Made by a program: the position numbers and the translations under genes. Below the pieces are notes generated by a model that was not told the DNA's origin, ran no database searches, and was given only the letters and a program-made list of their open reading frames with translations. From Sphingobium sp. Leaf26 (GTDB lineage Bacteria; Pseudomonadota; Alphaproteobacteria; Sphingomonadales; Sphingomonadaceae), in the NCBI RefSeq assembly GCF_001421665.1, contig NZ_LMKV01000001.1, forward strand, positions 417,038-481,037: DNA of 64,000 nucleotides. The letters are read 5' to 3'. Positions 16,751-26,268 of the stretch are shown here, piece by piece. The number at the start of each line of letters is the position of its first letter. The stretch's first letter is position 1.

Positions 16751-17884
16751 ATGGATAACCCTCCCTCCCCCAACAGGATCAGGCTCTTGCGCTGGTCCGC
16801 TCCGATTCTGGCGGCGCCGCTGGCGGGCTGCAACTGGGTCGTGATGAACCCGTCGGGCGATATTGCGGTGCAGCAGCGCGACCTGATCCTGATCTCGGTC
16901 GCGCTGATGCTCCTGATCGTCATCCCCGTCATGGCGATGGTCGTGTGGTTCGCGGTGCGCTATCGTGCCACGAACGAAGCGACGCAGCAGGACTATGATC
17001 CGGACTGGGATCACAGCACCAAGCTGGAACTGCTGATCTGGTCGGCGCCCCTGCTGATCATCATCGCGCTGGGCGCGCTCACCTGGGTCAGCACCCACAA
17101 GCTGGACCCCTATCGGCCGCTCGACCGGATCGACGCAAACACCGCGATCGACCCCAAGGTCAAGCCGCTGACGGTTCAGGTCGTCGCGCTCGACTGGAAA
17201 TGGCTCTTCATCTATCCAGACCTGGGCATCGCGACCGTCAATGAACTGGCGCTGCCGACCAACGTTCCCGTCCGTTTCGACATTACCGCGTCGACCGTGA
17301 TGAACAGCTTCTACGTGCCCGAGCTGGCCGGCCAGATCTACGCCATGCCTGGCATGAAGACACAACTGCACGCCGTCGCCAACAAGCCGGTCAAGGGCAC
17401 CGGCTTCTCCGCCAACTATTCGGGCGCGGGCTTCACGCACATGCGCTTTGGCTATCAATCGATGGACCAGGCCGGGTTCGCCGCCTGGGTTGCCAGGGTG
17501 AAGGCCAGCGCCACCGCCCTTGACCGCAACGTCTATCAGGCGCTGGCCAAGCCGTCCGAGAAGGCGCCCGTCGCCTATTTCGGCACCAGCGAAGCCAATC
17601 TGTTCGATGCCGTCGTCAACCTGTGCGTCAAGCCGGGCCAGCGCTGCATGAAGGATTTGATGCACATCGACCAGATGGGCGGCGCGGGCAAGGAATCGGC
17701 CCACGATACCAAGGGGCTGCAATATGATTATCCCAACAGCCATGTGATCGACCAGGAAGACCGGAACAAGGGGCAGGAAACCGCCCCCGACGCGCCCGGT
17801 GCCGAGAAGGCGCCAACCCCGGTCGGCGTTTCCGGCGATCACTCCTCTCACAGCGGCGCTGACGCGCACGCGCAGCATCGGTAA
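16751..17884 (+). CDS. cyoA: Cytochrome bo3 ubiquinol oxidase subunit II
   Basis: 377 residues. A lipoprotein signal ends with LAGC (Cys 27), then two membrane helices (about 45-68 and 93-115) and a periplasmic cupredoxin-like domain. It is the subunit II of a quinol oxidase: [14 protein letters not shown] is present, but the CuA cysteines of cytochrome c oxidases are missing, as in CyoA. The C-terminal tail is rich in His and Ser ([17 protein letters not shown]) and is longer than in E. coli. cyoB follows after 5 bases. With cyoBCD it reduces oxygen to water with ubiquinol and pumps protons. Confidence 0.95.
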   Translation: MDNPPSPNRIRLLRWSAPILAAPLAGCNWVVMNPSGDIAVQQRDLILISVALMLLIVIPVMAMVVWFAVRYRATNEATQQDYDPDWDHSTKLELLIWSAPLLIIIALGALTWVSTHKLDPYRPLDRIDANTAIDPKVKPLTVQVVALDWKWLFIYPDLGIATVNELALPTNVPVRFDITASTVMNSFYVPELAGQIYAMPGMKTQLHAVANKPVKGTGFSANYSGAGFTHMRFGYQSMDQAGFAAWVARVKASATALDRNVYQALAKPSEKAPVAYFGTSEANLFDAVVNLCVKPGQRCMKDLMHIDQMGGAGKESAHDTKGLQYDYPNSHVIDQEDRNKGQETAPDAPGAEKAPTPVGVSGDHSSHSGADAHAQHR

Positions 17885-17889
17885 GGCCC

Positions 17890-19890
17890 ATGACTGGCAC
17901 AATGACAACAGCACAGATGATCTTCGGTCGTCTGACATGGGACAGCTTCCCATGGCATGAGCCCATCGTCGTCGCGACCTTCGTCGCGGTGGTGCTGGGC
18001 GGGGCGGCCGTCGTGGCAGCGCTCACCTATTTCAAGCTCTGGGGCTATCTCTGGAAGGAGTGGTTCACCAGCGTCGATCACAAGAAGATCGGCATCATGT
18101 ACATGGTGCTGGGCCTCATCATGTTCCTGCGCGGTTTCGCCGACGCCGTCATGATGCGCCTGCAACAGGCGATGGCCTTCAACGGGTCGGAAGGGTATCT
18201 GAACGCCCACCATTATGACCAGGTGTTCACCGCCCATGGCGTGATCATGATCTTCTTCGTGGCGATGCCCTTCATCACCGGATTGATGAACTATATCGTC
18301 CCGCTTCAGATCGGCGCGCGCGACGTCAGCTTCCCTTTCCTGAACAATTTCAGTTTCTGGATGACGACGGGTGGCGCAGTGCTGGTGATGATGTCGCTGT
18401 TCCTGGGTGAATTCGCCCAGACCGGCTGGCTCGCCTATCCGCCGCTGTCGGGGATCGACTATAGCCCCGCGACCGGCGTCGACTATTATATCTGGGCGCT
18501 ACAGGTGGCCGGTGTCGGCACGACATTGTCGGGCATCAACCTGATCGCGACCATCGTGAAGATGCGCGCGCCCGGCATGTCCCTGATGAAGATGCCGGTG
18601 TTCACCTGGACCTCGCTCTGCGCGAACATCCTGATCGTCGCGTCCTTCCCGATCCTGACCGCCACGCTGGTCCTGCTCTCGCTCGACCGTTATGCCGGCA
18701 CCAACTTCTTCACGAACGACTTCGGCGGCAACCCGATGATGTACGTGAACCTGATCTGGATCTGGGGCCACCCGGAAGTCTATATCCTCATCCTGCCGCT
18801 GTTCGGCGTCTTTTCCGAAGTCACCTCGACCTTCTCGGGCAAGCGCCTGTTCGGCTATACCTCCATGGTCTACGCCACCTGCACAATCATGGTGCTGTCC
18901 TACCTCGTGTGGCTGCACCACTTCTTCACCATGGGTTCGGGCGCCAGCGTCAACAGCTTCTTCGGCATTACGACGATGATCATCTCGATCCCGACGGGTG
19001 CGAAGCTCTTCAACTGGCTCTTCACCATGTATCGCGGTCGCGTTCGCTTCGAACTGCCGATGATGTGGACCGTGTCGTTCATGCTGACCTTCACGATCGG
19101 CGGCATGACCGGGGTGATGCTGGCGGTTCCGCCCGCAGACTTCGTGCTGCACAACTCGCTGTTCCTGATTGCGCATTTCCATAATGTGATCATCGGCGGC
19201 GTGCTGTTCGGCCTGTTCGCAGCGATCAACTATTGGTGGCCCAAGGCATTCGGCTTCAAGCTCAACCAGTTCTGGGGCCATGTGTCCTTCTGGTGCTGGC
19301 AGGTCGGATTCTGGATGGCCTTCACGCCGCTCTACATCCTTGGCTTCATGGGTGTGACGCGCCGTATGCGGGTGTTCGACGATCCGTCGCTTCAAATCTA
19401 CTTCGTCATCGCCGCGATCGGTGCCGCCATCGTCGCGGCCGGCATCGGCGCGATGCTGGTGCAGTTCGCCGTCTCCATCTGGAAGCGCGACGAACTGAAG
19501 GTGGAAGGTGATCCATGGGATGGCCGTACGCTGGAATGGGCGACCAGCTCGCCCCCGCCGGAATATAATTTCGCCTTCACGCCGGTCGTCTACGACGCCG
19601 ACAGCTGGGCGGACATGAAGCGCAACGCCTATCAGCGTCCGCTGTCCGGCTATCAGGCGATCCACATGCCCAGCAGCACCGGCACCGGTGTCATCCTGGC
19701 GGGTCTGGCGACGGTCTGTGGCTTCGCCCTGATCTGGTACATGTGGTGGCTGGCGGCCCTCAGCTTCGTCGGCATCGTCGGCTTCGCCATCTTCCACACC
19801 TTCAACTACAAGCGCGACTATTACATCCCGGTCGAGGATGTGACGCGCACCGAGGAAGAGCGTACGCGCATCCTCGCGGCGGGAGTCTGA
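17890..19890 (+). CDS. cyoB: Cytochrome bo3 ubiquinol oxidase subunit I
   Basis: 666 residues with about fifteen membrane helices, the usual length of CyoB. It holds the low-spin haem b and the haem o3-CuB centre. [12 protein letters not shown] contains the CuB His and the cross-linked Tyr; HHFFTMG holds the other two CuB histidines, and HFHNVIIGG the haem-binding histidines. [22 protein letters not shown] residues ([11 protein letters not shown]) give the haem b ligand. It is the catalytic and proton-pumping subunit and sits in the inner membrane. Confidence 0.97.
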   Translation: MTGTMTTAQMIFGRLTWDSFPWHEPIVVATFVAVVLGGAAVVAALTYFKLWGYLWKEWFTSVDHKKIGIMYMVLGLIMFLRGFADAVMMRLQQAMAFNGSEGYLNAHHYDQVFTAHGVIMIFFVAMPFITGLMNYIVPLQIGARDVSFPFLNNFSFWMTTGGAVLVMMSLFLGEFAQTGWLAYPPLSGIDYSPATGVDYYIWALQVAGVGTTLSGINLIATIVKMRAPGMSLMKMPVFTWTSLCANILIVASFPILTATLVLLSLDRYAGTNFFTNDFGGNPMMYVNLIWIWGHPEVYILILPLFGVFSEVTSTFSGKRLFGYTSMVYATCTIMVLSYLVWLHHFFTMGSGASVNSFFGITTMIISIPTGAKLFNWLFTMYRGRVRFELPMMWTVSFMLTFTIGGMTGVMLAVPPADFVLHNSLFLIAHFHNVIIGGVLFGLFAAINYWWPKAFGFKLNQFWGHVSFWCWQVGFWMAFTPLYILGFMGVTRRMRVFDDPSLQIYFVIAAIGAAIVAAGIGAMLVQFAVSIWKRDELKVEGDPWDGRTLEWATSSPPPEYNFAFTPVVYDADSWADMKRNAYQRPLSGYQAIHMPSSTGTGVILAGLATVCGFALIWYMWWLAALSFVGIVGFAIFHTFNYKRDYYIPVEDVTRTEEERTRILAAGV

Positions 19891-19895
19891 CACTC

Positions 19896-20525
19896 ATGAG
19901 CAGCGCAACTGCAAACGCGCAGACGGCACCTCGGGCATATCATCTGCCCGAGGAACCGCACCTGCACGAAGGCCACAGCACGGGCCTGGGCTTCTGGATG
20001 TACCTGATGAGCGACTGTCTCATCTTCGCCATCCTGTTCGCTACCTATGCCGTTCTCGGCGGCAATTTTGCCGGCGGCCCCGGCCCCAAGGATCTGTTCG
20101 ACCTGCCGCTCGTCGCGATCAACACCGCGATGCTGCTCTTCTCGTCGATCACCTATGGCTTCGCCATGCTGGCGATGGAAAAGAACAGGGTCAGCGCCAC
20201 CCAGGGCTGGCTGTTCGTCACCCTGCTGTTCGGCGGGGCGTTCCTGTTCATCGAACTCTATGAATTCGCCCACCTCATCCATGAGGGTGCGGGTCCGCAG
20301 CGTTCGGCCTTCCTGTCGGCCTTCTTCACGCTGGTCGGCACCCACGGGCTTCACGTCACCTTCGGTTCGATCTGGCTGATCACTCTGATGGTGCAGGTCG
20401 CGAAAAAGGGCCTGATCCCCGCCAACAAGCGCCGCCTGATGTGCCTCAGCATGTTCTGGCACTTCCTCGACGTCATCTGGATCGGCGTCTTCACCTTTGT
20501 CTATCTGATGGGAGTCCTGCGGTGA
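19896..20525 (+). CDS. cyoC: Cytochrome bo3 ubiquinol oxidase subunit III
   Basis: 209 residues with five membrane helices, the usual CyoC size. The family segment [20 protein letters not shown] is near residue 30, and [15 protein letters not shown] and [18 protein letters not shown] match subunit III of haem-copper oxidases. The ATG at 19896 is 5 bases after cyoB; the open frame to 19743 lies inside cyoB. Its stop overlaps the GTG start of cyoD, so translation is coupled. Confidence 0.95.
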   Translation: MSSATANAQTAPRAYHLPEEPHLHEGHSTGLGFWMYLMSDCLIFAILFATYAVLGGNFAGGPGPKDLFDLPLVAINTAMLLFSSITYGFAMLAMEKNRVSATQGWLFVTLLFGGAFLFIELYEFAHLIHEGAGPQRSAFLSAFFTLVGTHGLHVTFGSIWLITLMVQVAKKGLIPANKRRLMCLSMFWHFLDVIWIGVFTFVYLMGVLR

Positions 20526-20968
20526 GCGACGCTGTCCATCCCCACGACGCCCATGGCCATGGGCACCATGACGATCATCATGAAGAAGGCGCACATGGCA
20601 GCTTCGGCAGCTATATGATCGGCTTCGGCCTGTCGGTGATCCTGACGGCCATCCCCTTCTGGCTGGTAATGTCCAATGTGCTGGGCGATCCCAGGCTGAC
20701 CGGCATCATCATCGTCGCCTTCGCGGCGGTGCAGGTCGTCGTCCACATGATCTACTTCCTGCACATGAACACCCGCGTCGAAGGCGGCTGGTCGTTCATG
20801 GCGATGGCGCTGACGCTGGTTCTGGTGGTCATCGTCCTCGCAGGCTCGACCTGGGTCATGTATCATATGAACAATAATATGATGCCGCATGCGGATATGG
20901 ACATGAGCGGCGAAATGAGCACCGGCCACGACACGTCGACCATGGCGAACATGAGCGAAATGCCGTGA
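20522..20968 (+). CDS. cyoD: Cytochrome bo3 ubiquinol oxidase subunit IV
   Basis: 148 residues with three membrane helices, as in CyoD, which helps assemble the oxidase. The start is GTG 20522, overlapping the cyoC stop (GTGA). It has an N-terminal His-rich stretch ([20 protein letters not shown]) and a C-terminal Met/His-rich tail ([17 protein letters not shown]), making it longer than the E. coli subunit (109 residues). These tails could bind copper; that is an inference. Its stop overlaps the GTG start of the SURF1 gene. Confidence 0.92.
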   Translation: MSDAVHPHDAHGHGHHDDHHEEGAHGSFGSYMIGFGLSVILTAIPFWLVMSNVLGDPRLTGIIIVAFAAVQVVVHMIYFLHMNTRVEGGWSFMAMALTLVLVVIVLAGSTWVMYHMNNNMMPHADMDMSGEMSTGHDTSTMANMSEMP

Positions 20969-21684
20969 CAACGGCGCAAACCGGGGGGCGTGACAAACGC
21001 TCCCCGGCCTTTACGATCGGCCTGGCGCTGATCGCCCTCATTCTGTTTTCCGGTTTCAGCGCCCTTGGCGTATGGCAGATTCAGCGCCTTGGCTGGAAAC
21101 GCGACCTGATCGCCCGTGTCGATGCCCGCATCCACGCCGCGCCGGTCCACTCGCCAGCCACCATCACCAAAGCCGACGAATATCGTCGCGTCACCCTGAC
21201 CGGCACTTTCCTGCACGACAAGGCCGCCTTGACACAGGCCGTTACCGTGCGCGGTCCCGGCTTCTGGCTGATGACCCCCCTGCGCGCCGACGACGGCGTC
21301 ATCACCCTGATCAACCGCGGCTTCATTCCCAGCCGCACCGCCAGCTATGACCAGCCGCGGGGCAAGGTGCGGGTCGTAGGTTTGCTGCGCCTGACCGAAC
21401 CCAATGGCGGCTTCCTGCGCAACAACGATCCCACAGGCGACCGCTGGCATTCCCGCGACGTCGCCGCGATCGCCAAGGCGCGCCATCTGAGCGGCGTGCG
21501 CGACTATTTCATCGACGCCCAGCGTGGTCCCTCCCCCACGGACCTGCCGGTCGGCGGCCTGACCGTCGTCAGCTTCCCCAACAATCATCTGCAATATGCG
21601 ATCACCTGGTTCGCGCTGGCGGCGATGACCGTGGGCGCCTATATGCTGGTCATGCGCCAGACTGGAAAAGATCGCCGGGCATGA
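20965..21684 (+). CDS. SURF1-family oxidase assembly protein
   Basis: 239 residues with an N-terminal and a C-terminal membrane helix around a periplasmic domain, the SURF1 plan. Marker segments are FSALGVWQIQRLGWK at the first helix and NNHLQYAITWFALAAMT at the second. SURF1 proteins help insert haem into haem-copper oxidases. The gene starts at GTG 20965 overlapping cyoD and its end overlaps regB by 4 bases, so it belongs to the cyo operon. The location suggests a role with the quinol oxidase rather than with an aa3 oxidase. Confidence 0.9.
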   Translation: MTTAQTGGRDKRSPAFTIGLALIALILFSGFSALGVWQIQRLGWKRDLIARVDARIHAAPVHSPATITKADEYRRVTLTGTFLHDKAALTQAVTVRGPGFWLMTPLRADDGVITLINRGFIPSRTASYDQPRGKVRVVGLLRLTEPNGGFLRNNDPTGDRWHSRDVAAIAKARHLSGVRDYFIDAQRGPSPTDLPVGGLTVVSFPNNHLQYAITWFALAAMTVGAYMLVMRQTGKDRRA

Positions 21685-23015
21685 CCGCGCCGGCCGCCCG
21701 ACGCAGGCGCTGGTTGCCCGGCCGGTGGCCCGCCGACGCAGCCGGGCGGCGCAACATGGTGCTGCTGGTGCAATTGCGCTGGATCGCCATCGCCGGCCAG
21801 ATCGCGACCATAGGCTTCGTGCATTTCGGCATGGACATCCGTCTGCCGATCGCTTCCATGCTGGTCGTGCCCTGCATCGCCACGGCAATGAACGCAGGCA
21901 GCCTGATGGTGCTGCGGCGGCGCACCGACATCACCCACGCTGAACTGTTTCTGGCGCTGCTGTTCGACGTGTTTGCGCTGACCACCCAACTCTATCTCAG
22001 CGGCGGCGCGACCAATCCCTTCGTTTCGCTCTATCTGGTACAGGTGGCGCTGGGTGCGATGCTGCTGCACCGCTGGAGCGCATGGGGCATCGTCGCGGTA
22101 TCGACGCTGTGCGCCGCGATGCTGGCCCTGGTCTACCGGCCGCTCGATCTCAGCGAGACGCTGGAAGGCCATTTGTTCGACCTGCATATCGTCGGCACCT
22201 GGGTCTGCATCACCATGATCGCGGTGCTGCTGGTGCTGTTCATGACGCGGGTGAACCAGAATCTGCAACAGCGCGAAGCCTATCTGGCGCAGTTGCGGCA
22301 GCAGGCGGTGGAGGAGGAGCATATCGTCCGCATGGGCCTGCTTGCGTCCGGCGCAGCCCATGAACTGGGCACCCCCCTCGCCCAGCTTGCCGTGGTGCTG
22401 GGCGACTGGCGGCACATGCGCGAGATCAAGGCGCATCCCGCGCTGGTCGAGGAAGTCAGCGAGATGGAAGCGGCCGTGAAGCGCTGCAAGACCATCCTGA
22501 CCGGTATCCTGATGTCGGCGGGCGAAGCGCGGGGCGAGGCGCCCGAAATCACCAACGTCCGCGATTTCATAGACATCATCGCGCGCGACTGGCGCAGTGC
22601 CAATCCCGGCATGCCGCTGCGCTGCGATTTCGGCCCGCATGATTATCCGCGTATCATCGCCGACCCGGTGATCCGTCAGGCCGTGACCAACCTGCTCGAC
22701 AATGCGCGGGAGGCTGGTGCCAGCTATGTCAACATGATGGTCAGCCGCGACAGCCAGTGGCTGCACATCGCCGTGCGCGACAATGGCCGGGGCTTCGACC
22801 CGGCGATGCTGGCCGATGTCGGCAAACCCTATCGGTCGAGCAAGGGCAAGCAGGGCGGCGGCCTGGGCCTCTTCCTGGTCGTCAATGTCGTGCGCAAGCT
22901 GGGCGGACGGGTCGATGCCAGCAATGGCGCGGAGGGCGGCGCAATGGTCCAGTTGCGCCTGCCGCTCGCCACGCTGGCCATGGAGGAAGAACAGGAGACG
23001 CGGGATGACGCATGA
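21681..23015 (+). CDS. regB: Redox-sensing histidine kinase of the RegB/PrrB/ActS family
   Basis: 444 residues. Six membrane helices (about 27-185) are followed by a HisKA domain with His 227 (LLASGAAHELGTPL) and a HATPase domain with DNAREAG (N box) and GGGLGLFL. The quinone-binding heptad GGxxNPF is present as GGATNPF at 108-114, and the redox-active cysteine of RegB is matched by Cys 269 (AVKRCKTIL). It should respond to the ubiquinone pool and oxygen. It overlaps the SURF1 gene by 4 bases and regA by 11 bases, so the sensor is made together with the oxidase. Confidence 0.92.
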   Translation: MTAPAARRRRWLPGRWPADAAGRRNMVLLVQLRWIAIAGQIATIGFVHFGMDIRLPIASMLVVPCIATAMNAGSLMVLRRRTDITHAELFLALLFDVFALTTQLYLSGGATNPFVSLYLVQVALGAMLLHRWSAWGIVAVSTLCAAMLALVYRPLDLSETLEGHLFDLHIVGTWVCITMIAVLLVLFMTRVNQNLQQREAYLAQLRQQAVEEEHIVRMGLLASGAAHELGTPLAQLAVVLGDWRHMREIKAHPALVEEVSEMEAAVKRCKTILTGILMSAGEARGEAPEITNVRDFIDIIARDWRSANPGMPLRCDFGPHDYPRIIADPVIRQAVTNLLDNAREAGASYVNMMVSRDSQWLHIAVRDNGRGFDPAMLADVGKPYRSSKGKQGGGLGLFLVVNVVRKLGGRVDASNGAEGGAMVQLRLPLATLAMEEEQETRDDA

Positions 23016-23538
23016 ACGGCAATTGCTGATCGTCGAGGATGACGAGGCCTTCGCCCGGACGCTCAAGCGCTCTTTTGAACGGCGCGACTATGACGTGCTG
23101 CTGGCCGACAGTCTGGAAACGGTGACGGCGCTGCTGGCCGATCATAGACCGGGCTTTGCCGTCGTCGACCTGAAGCTGGGTCCGCAATCCGGACTCGCGT
23201 GCGTTCAGGCGCTCCATGCCCATGACCCCGCGATGCTGATCGTGGTGCTGACCGGCTTCGCCAGCATCGCCACCGCGGTCGAGGCGATCAAGCTGGGCGC
23301 GACCAACTATCTGGCCAAGCCGTCCAATACCGACGATATCGAAGCCGCTTTCGCCCGCGCCGGTGGCAATCCCGAAACGCCGCTCGCGCCCCGGCCGACA
23401 TCGATCAAGACGCTGGAATGGGAACATATTCACGAGGTTCTGAAGGACAGCGACTTCAACATTTCCGAAGCGGCCCGGCGGCTCGGCATGCACCGCCGTA
23501 CCCTCGCTCGCAAGCTGGCCAAGCGGCAGGTCGGCTAA
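23005..23538 (+). CDS. regA: Response regulator of the RegA/PrrA/ActR family
   Basis: 177 residues: a receiver domain (phospho-acceptor Asp 55 in VVDLKLGP, Lys 105 in LAKPSN) and a C-terminal Fis-type helix-turn-helix (SDFNISEAARRLGMHRRTLA, then RKLAKR), the standard RegA plan and length. It is phosphorylated by RegB and controls respiratory and redox genes. Here it is the last gene of cyoABCD-SURF1-regBA, so the oxidase operon carries its own probable redox control. ATG 23005 lies inside the end of regB. Confidence 0.93.
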   Translation: MTHERQLLIVEDDEAFARTLKRSFERRDYDVLLADSLETVTALLADHRPGFAVVDLKLGPQSGLACVQALHAHDPAMLIVVLTGFASIATAVEAIKLGATNYLAKPSNTDDIEAAFARAGGNPETPLAPRPTSIKTLEWEHIHEVLKDSDFNISEAARRLGMHRRTLARKLAKRQVG

Positions 23539-23703
23539 GTCAGCATTCGGCAAACCTTTTCAAATTCTTATGACCACCCAAGTATAAGGCTATCGCAGGC
23601 CAGCTTAATTTCCCGAAAATGGACAGGACAACCGGAATTGCGCCGCTGTTTTCTTGTCGGAATGCCCGGCGTCGTCTATGAAATATTCCAGCATAATCCG
23701 GGC

Positions 23704-23709
23704 AGGAGG
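23704..23709 (+). promoter_or_regulatory. Strong ribosome binding site that decides the RTX start
   Basis: AGGAGG at 23704-23709 lies 2 bases before ATG 23712 and 5 bases before ATG 23715. The second spacing is the workable one, so the RTX protein most likely begins at 23715. Confidence 0.6.
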
Positions 23710-23714
23710 GGATG

Positions 23715-26141
23715 ATGGCAGGCTCTATCAGCTACTGGATCACGGTCGACCGCGATTCCGGCACTTTCGACATGGCGATCGACTATTATGTCCCCGGTTA
23801 TGACGATCCCGAAACCGGCGAAGCCTTTTACGAAACCAGCTGGAACTATTATTTCGCCGACCAGAATGGTGGGGGCGGCACTGGCGGATACGGCTGGGAT
23901 AGCGGCTTTGCCATAGCCTATATCGGCTTCCCCAGCGGCGAAGAGGTGTCGGACGGCACGCTCAGCTTCACCGCGATGAACAATTTCAGCGGCGAGAGCG
24001 TCAGCATGAGCTGGCACATCCTCAACGCCGGCATGGCCCAGGGCAACAAGGAGATTGCAGGGGGCAGCGGAGACGACATCATCCTGTCCGGCTATGGCGG
24101 GGACAAGCTGTGGGGCGCGGACGGCGACGATTTTCTGGACGGCGGCAGCGGCAACGACCGGCTCTATGGCGGTGCCGGCGACGACTGGCTGGATGGCGGC
24201 CTCGGTTCCGACCGGATGAGCGGCGGCATCGGCAACGATATCTATTTCGTGAACAGCGCGCGGGACGTGGTGGTCGAAGCCGATGATGCCGGATTGGATT
24301 TCGTCGTGTCGTCGATCAGCTATTCATTGACGCCCTTTGTCGAGGCCCTCGTCCTGGACGGCCCCAACGCCCATAATGGCACCGGGAACGACCAGGACAA
24401 CCGCATCGACGCCAACGACATGGCCAATATTCTGTCCGGCTTGGGTGGGAGCGACCTGCTACTCGGCTATGGCGGCGCTGACCAACTGTTCGGCGGCGAC
24501 GGCCTGGACTTTCTGGATGGCGGCACCGGCGATGACCGCATGGAAGGCGGCACCGGCGACGATTTCTATGTGGTCGATTCAGTCGGCGACCAAGTGGTCG
24601 AACTGCTCGACAGCGGCATTGACGAGGTGCGCGTGCTGAACCTTGCCAGCTATACGCTGGGCGATCATGTCGAGGATCTGGTCCATATCGGCGATGCGGC
24701 GGAATTTCGCGGCTATGGCAACAGCCTGTCCAATTTCATGTTCGGCGGCGTGCATGTCGACATATTGCGCGGCCTGGAAGGGGACGACCTGCTGTTCGGC
24801 GATGATGGCGACGACATATTGCTGGGCGGCATCGGTGCCGACGAACTGATCGGTGGCGCCGGATTCGATATGGCCAGCTATGCCGGATCCGGGTCGGCAG
24901 TCCGCGCAAGCCTGGCCGACGGCATCGGCGCGCGCGGCGAAGCGGCCGGCGACAGCTATGACTCGATCGAGGGGCTGATCGGCAGCGGCCATAACGACGT
25001 GCTGACCGGTGATGACCAGGGCAATCGACTGGTCGGCGGCGCCGGCAACGACATATTGCGCGGCGGTACCGGGCGCGACTGGCTGGTCGGCGGCGCGGGC
25101 GCGGACATATTGGATGGCGGTCGCCATGGCGACGTCGTCAGCTATGTCGGTTCGACCGGGGCCGTCCATGTCGATCTTCAAACCCAGACCGCTTGGGGGG
25201 GCGATGCCGAAGGCGACACCCTCATCAGCTTTCGCCATGCCGAAGGCGGGAATGGTCATGACGTACTGCTGGGCAGCGCCGAGGACAATCTGCTGATCGG
25301 CGGGCAAGGCAACGACCAGTTAGACGGGCGTGCCGGAAACGACATTCTGCGCGGCGGCGCGGGCGCCGACCTGATGATCGGCGGCGATGGCATCGATACG
25401 CTCGACTATAGCGGCTCGTCCGCAGGCGTGACCGTCAACCTCACCACCGGCGGCGCGTCCGGCGGCGATGCGGCAGGGGACAGCTTCACCGGTATCGAGC
25501 GCATCACGGGCAGCGACTTCGGCGACCTGCTGGTCGGCGATACGCGGGCCAACCGGTTGCTGGGCGGCGCTGGCGACGACGTATTGCGCGGCGGCGCGGG
25601 CAACGACGTCATCATCGGCGGCGCCGGTGCGGACGAAATGTACGGCGGCATCGGGTCCGACCTGCTCAGCTATGAAGGATCGACCAACTGGGTGACGATC
25701 CATCTCGATCTCGGCTGGGCCTATGGCGTCGAAGGATCGGGCGATATCTTCAGCGGGTTCGAAAATGCGCGCGGCAGTGAAGTGAGCGACGCCATCTACG
25801 GTACGGCGGGCGACAATCGCCTGCATGGCGGCGGCGGCGGCGATTATCTGGACAGCGGCGCTGGCGATGACGTCCTGTTCGGCAACGCCGGCGACGACGC
25901 CTTCCTGTTCTGGAGCGGATCGGATCAGGTCCAGGTGATGGATTTCACCGCTGGCGACGCTGTCGCCGAAGACCGCATCATCATGACGATGGGCGCGGAT
26001 TATGACAGCTTTGCCGAAGTCATGGCGCTGGCGACGACGGACGGGGCCGATACCCGCTTCGACTTCGGCGGCGGCCATATCCTGATCCTGTCCGGCGTCG
26101 ACAAGGCGGCGCTGGTCAGTTCGGACTTCGTGTTTAGTTGA
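23715..26141 (+). CDS. Large RTX (calcium-binding nonapeptide repeat) protein
   Basis: 808 residues, acidic, cysteine-free as far as I read it, without a Sec signal. Residues 1-115 form a unique N-terminal domain. From about 115 there are many GGxGxDxLx nonapeptide repeats that bind calcium as a beta-roll (GGSGNDRLYGGAGDDWLDGG and others), interrupted by spacers with the pattern YxGSxxxVxVxL and GGDAxGDxF, repeated about four times between 385 and 730. The C-terminal part (FTAGDAVAEDRIIM to SSDFVFS) resembles type I secretion signals. It is probably exported by a type I system encoded elsewhere. No catalytic domain is visible; a surface or adhesion role is a guess. Confidence 0.85.
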   Translation: MAGSISYWITVDRDSGTFDMAIDYYVPGYDDPETGEAFYETSWNYYFADQNGGGGTGGYGWDSGFAIAYIGFPSGEEVSDGTLSFTAMNNFSGESVSMSWHILNAGMAQGNKEIAGGSGDDIILSGYGGDKLWGADGDDFLDGGSGNDRLYGGAGDDWLDGGLGSDRMSGGIGNDIYFVNSARDVVVEADDAGLDFVVSSISYSLTPFVEALVLDGPNAHNGTGNDQDNRIDANDMANILSGLGGSDLLLGYGGADQLFGGDGLDFLDGGTGDDRMEGGTGDDFYVVDSVGDQVVELLDSGIDEVRVLNLASYTLGDHVEDLVHIGDAAEFRGYGNSLSNFMFGGVHVDILRGLEGDDLLFGDDGDDILLGGIGADELIGGAGFDMASYAGSGSAVRASLADGIGARGEAAGDSYDSIEGLIGSGHNDVLTGDDQGNRLVGGAGNDILRGGTGRDWLVGGAGADILDGGRHGDVVSYVGSTGAVHVDLQTQTAWGGDAEGDTLISFRHAEGGNGHDVLLGSAEDNLLIGGQGNDQLDGRAGNDILRGGAGADLMIGGDGIDTLDYSGSSAGVTVNLTTGGASGGDAAGDSFTGIERITGSDFGDLLVGDTRANRLLGGAGDDVLRGGAGNDVIIGGAGADEMYGGIGSDLLSYEGSTNWVTIHLDLGWAYGVEGSGDIFSGFENARGSEVSDAIYGTAGDNRLHGGGGGDYLDSGAGDDVLFGNAGDDAFLFWSGSDQVQVMDFTAGDAVAEDRIIMTMGADYDSFAEVMALATTDGADTRFDFGGGHILILSGVDKAALVSSDFVFS

Positions 26142-26148
26142 AGGAAAA

Positions 26149-26222
26149 TGGAGCGGGTGAAGGGAATCGAACCCTCGTCACTTGCTTGGGAAGCAAAAGC
26201 TCTACCATTGAGCTACACCCGC
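26149..26222 (-). tRNA. tRNA-Gly (anticodon CCC)
   Basis: Read on the minus strand it folds as a normal cloverleaf: acceptor GCGGGTG / CACCCGC, D-arm TAGCTCAATGGTAGAGC, anticodon loop TTCCCAA (anticodon CCC), T-arm GAGGGTTCGATTCCCTT, discriminator T and an encoded CCA at 26149-26151. It decodes GGG. It lies between the RTX gene (plus) and kdgK (minus), and no integrase is next to it. Confidence 0.95.
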
Positions 26223-26268
26223 GTCTGACCTGCCCATGGCGCAAGCCATGGGCCGCTGTCAACTTCGA

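Noticed and set aside
23715..26141. RTX repeats as a CRISPR-like or tandem DNA array
   Set aside because: The periodicity is of protein nonapeptides with variable DNA; there are no constant direct repeats with unique spacers.
26149..26222. tRNA-Gly as the attachment site of the integrated element
   Set aside because: The integrase is 34 kb away, and no partial tRNA copy is seen near 60.7 kb.
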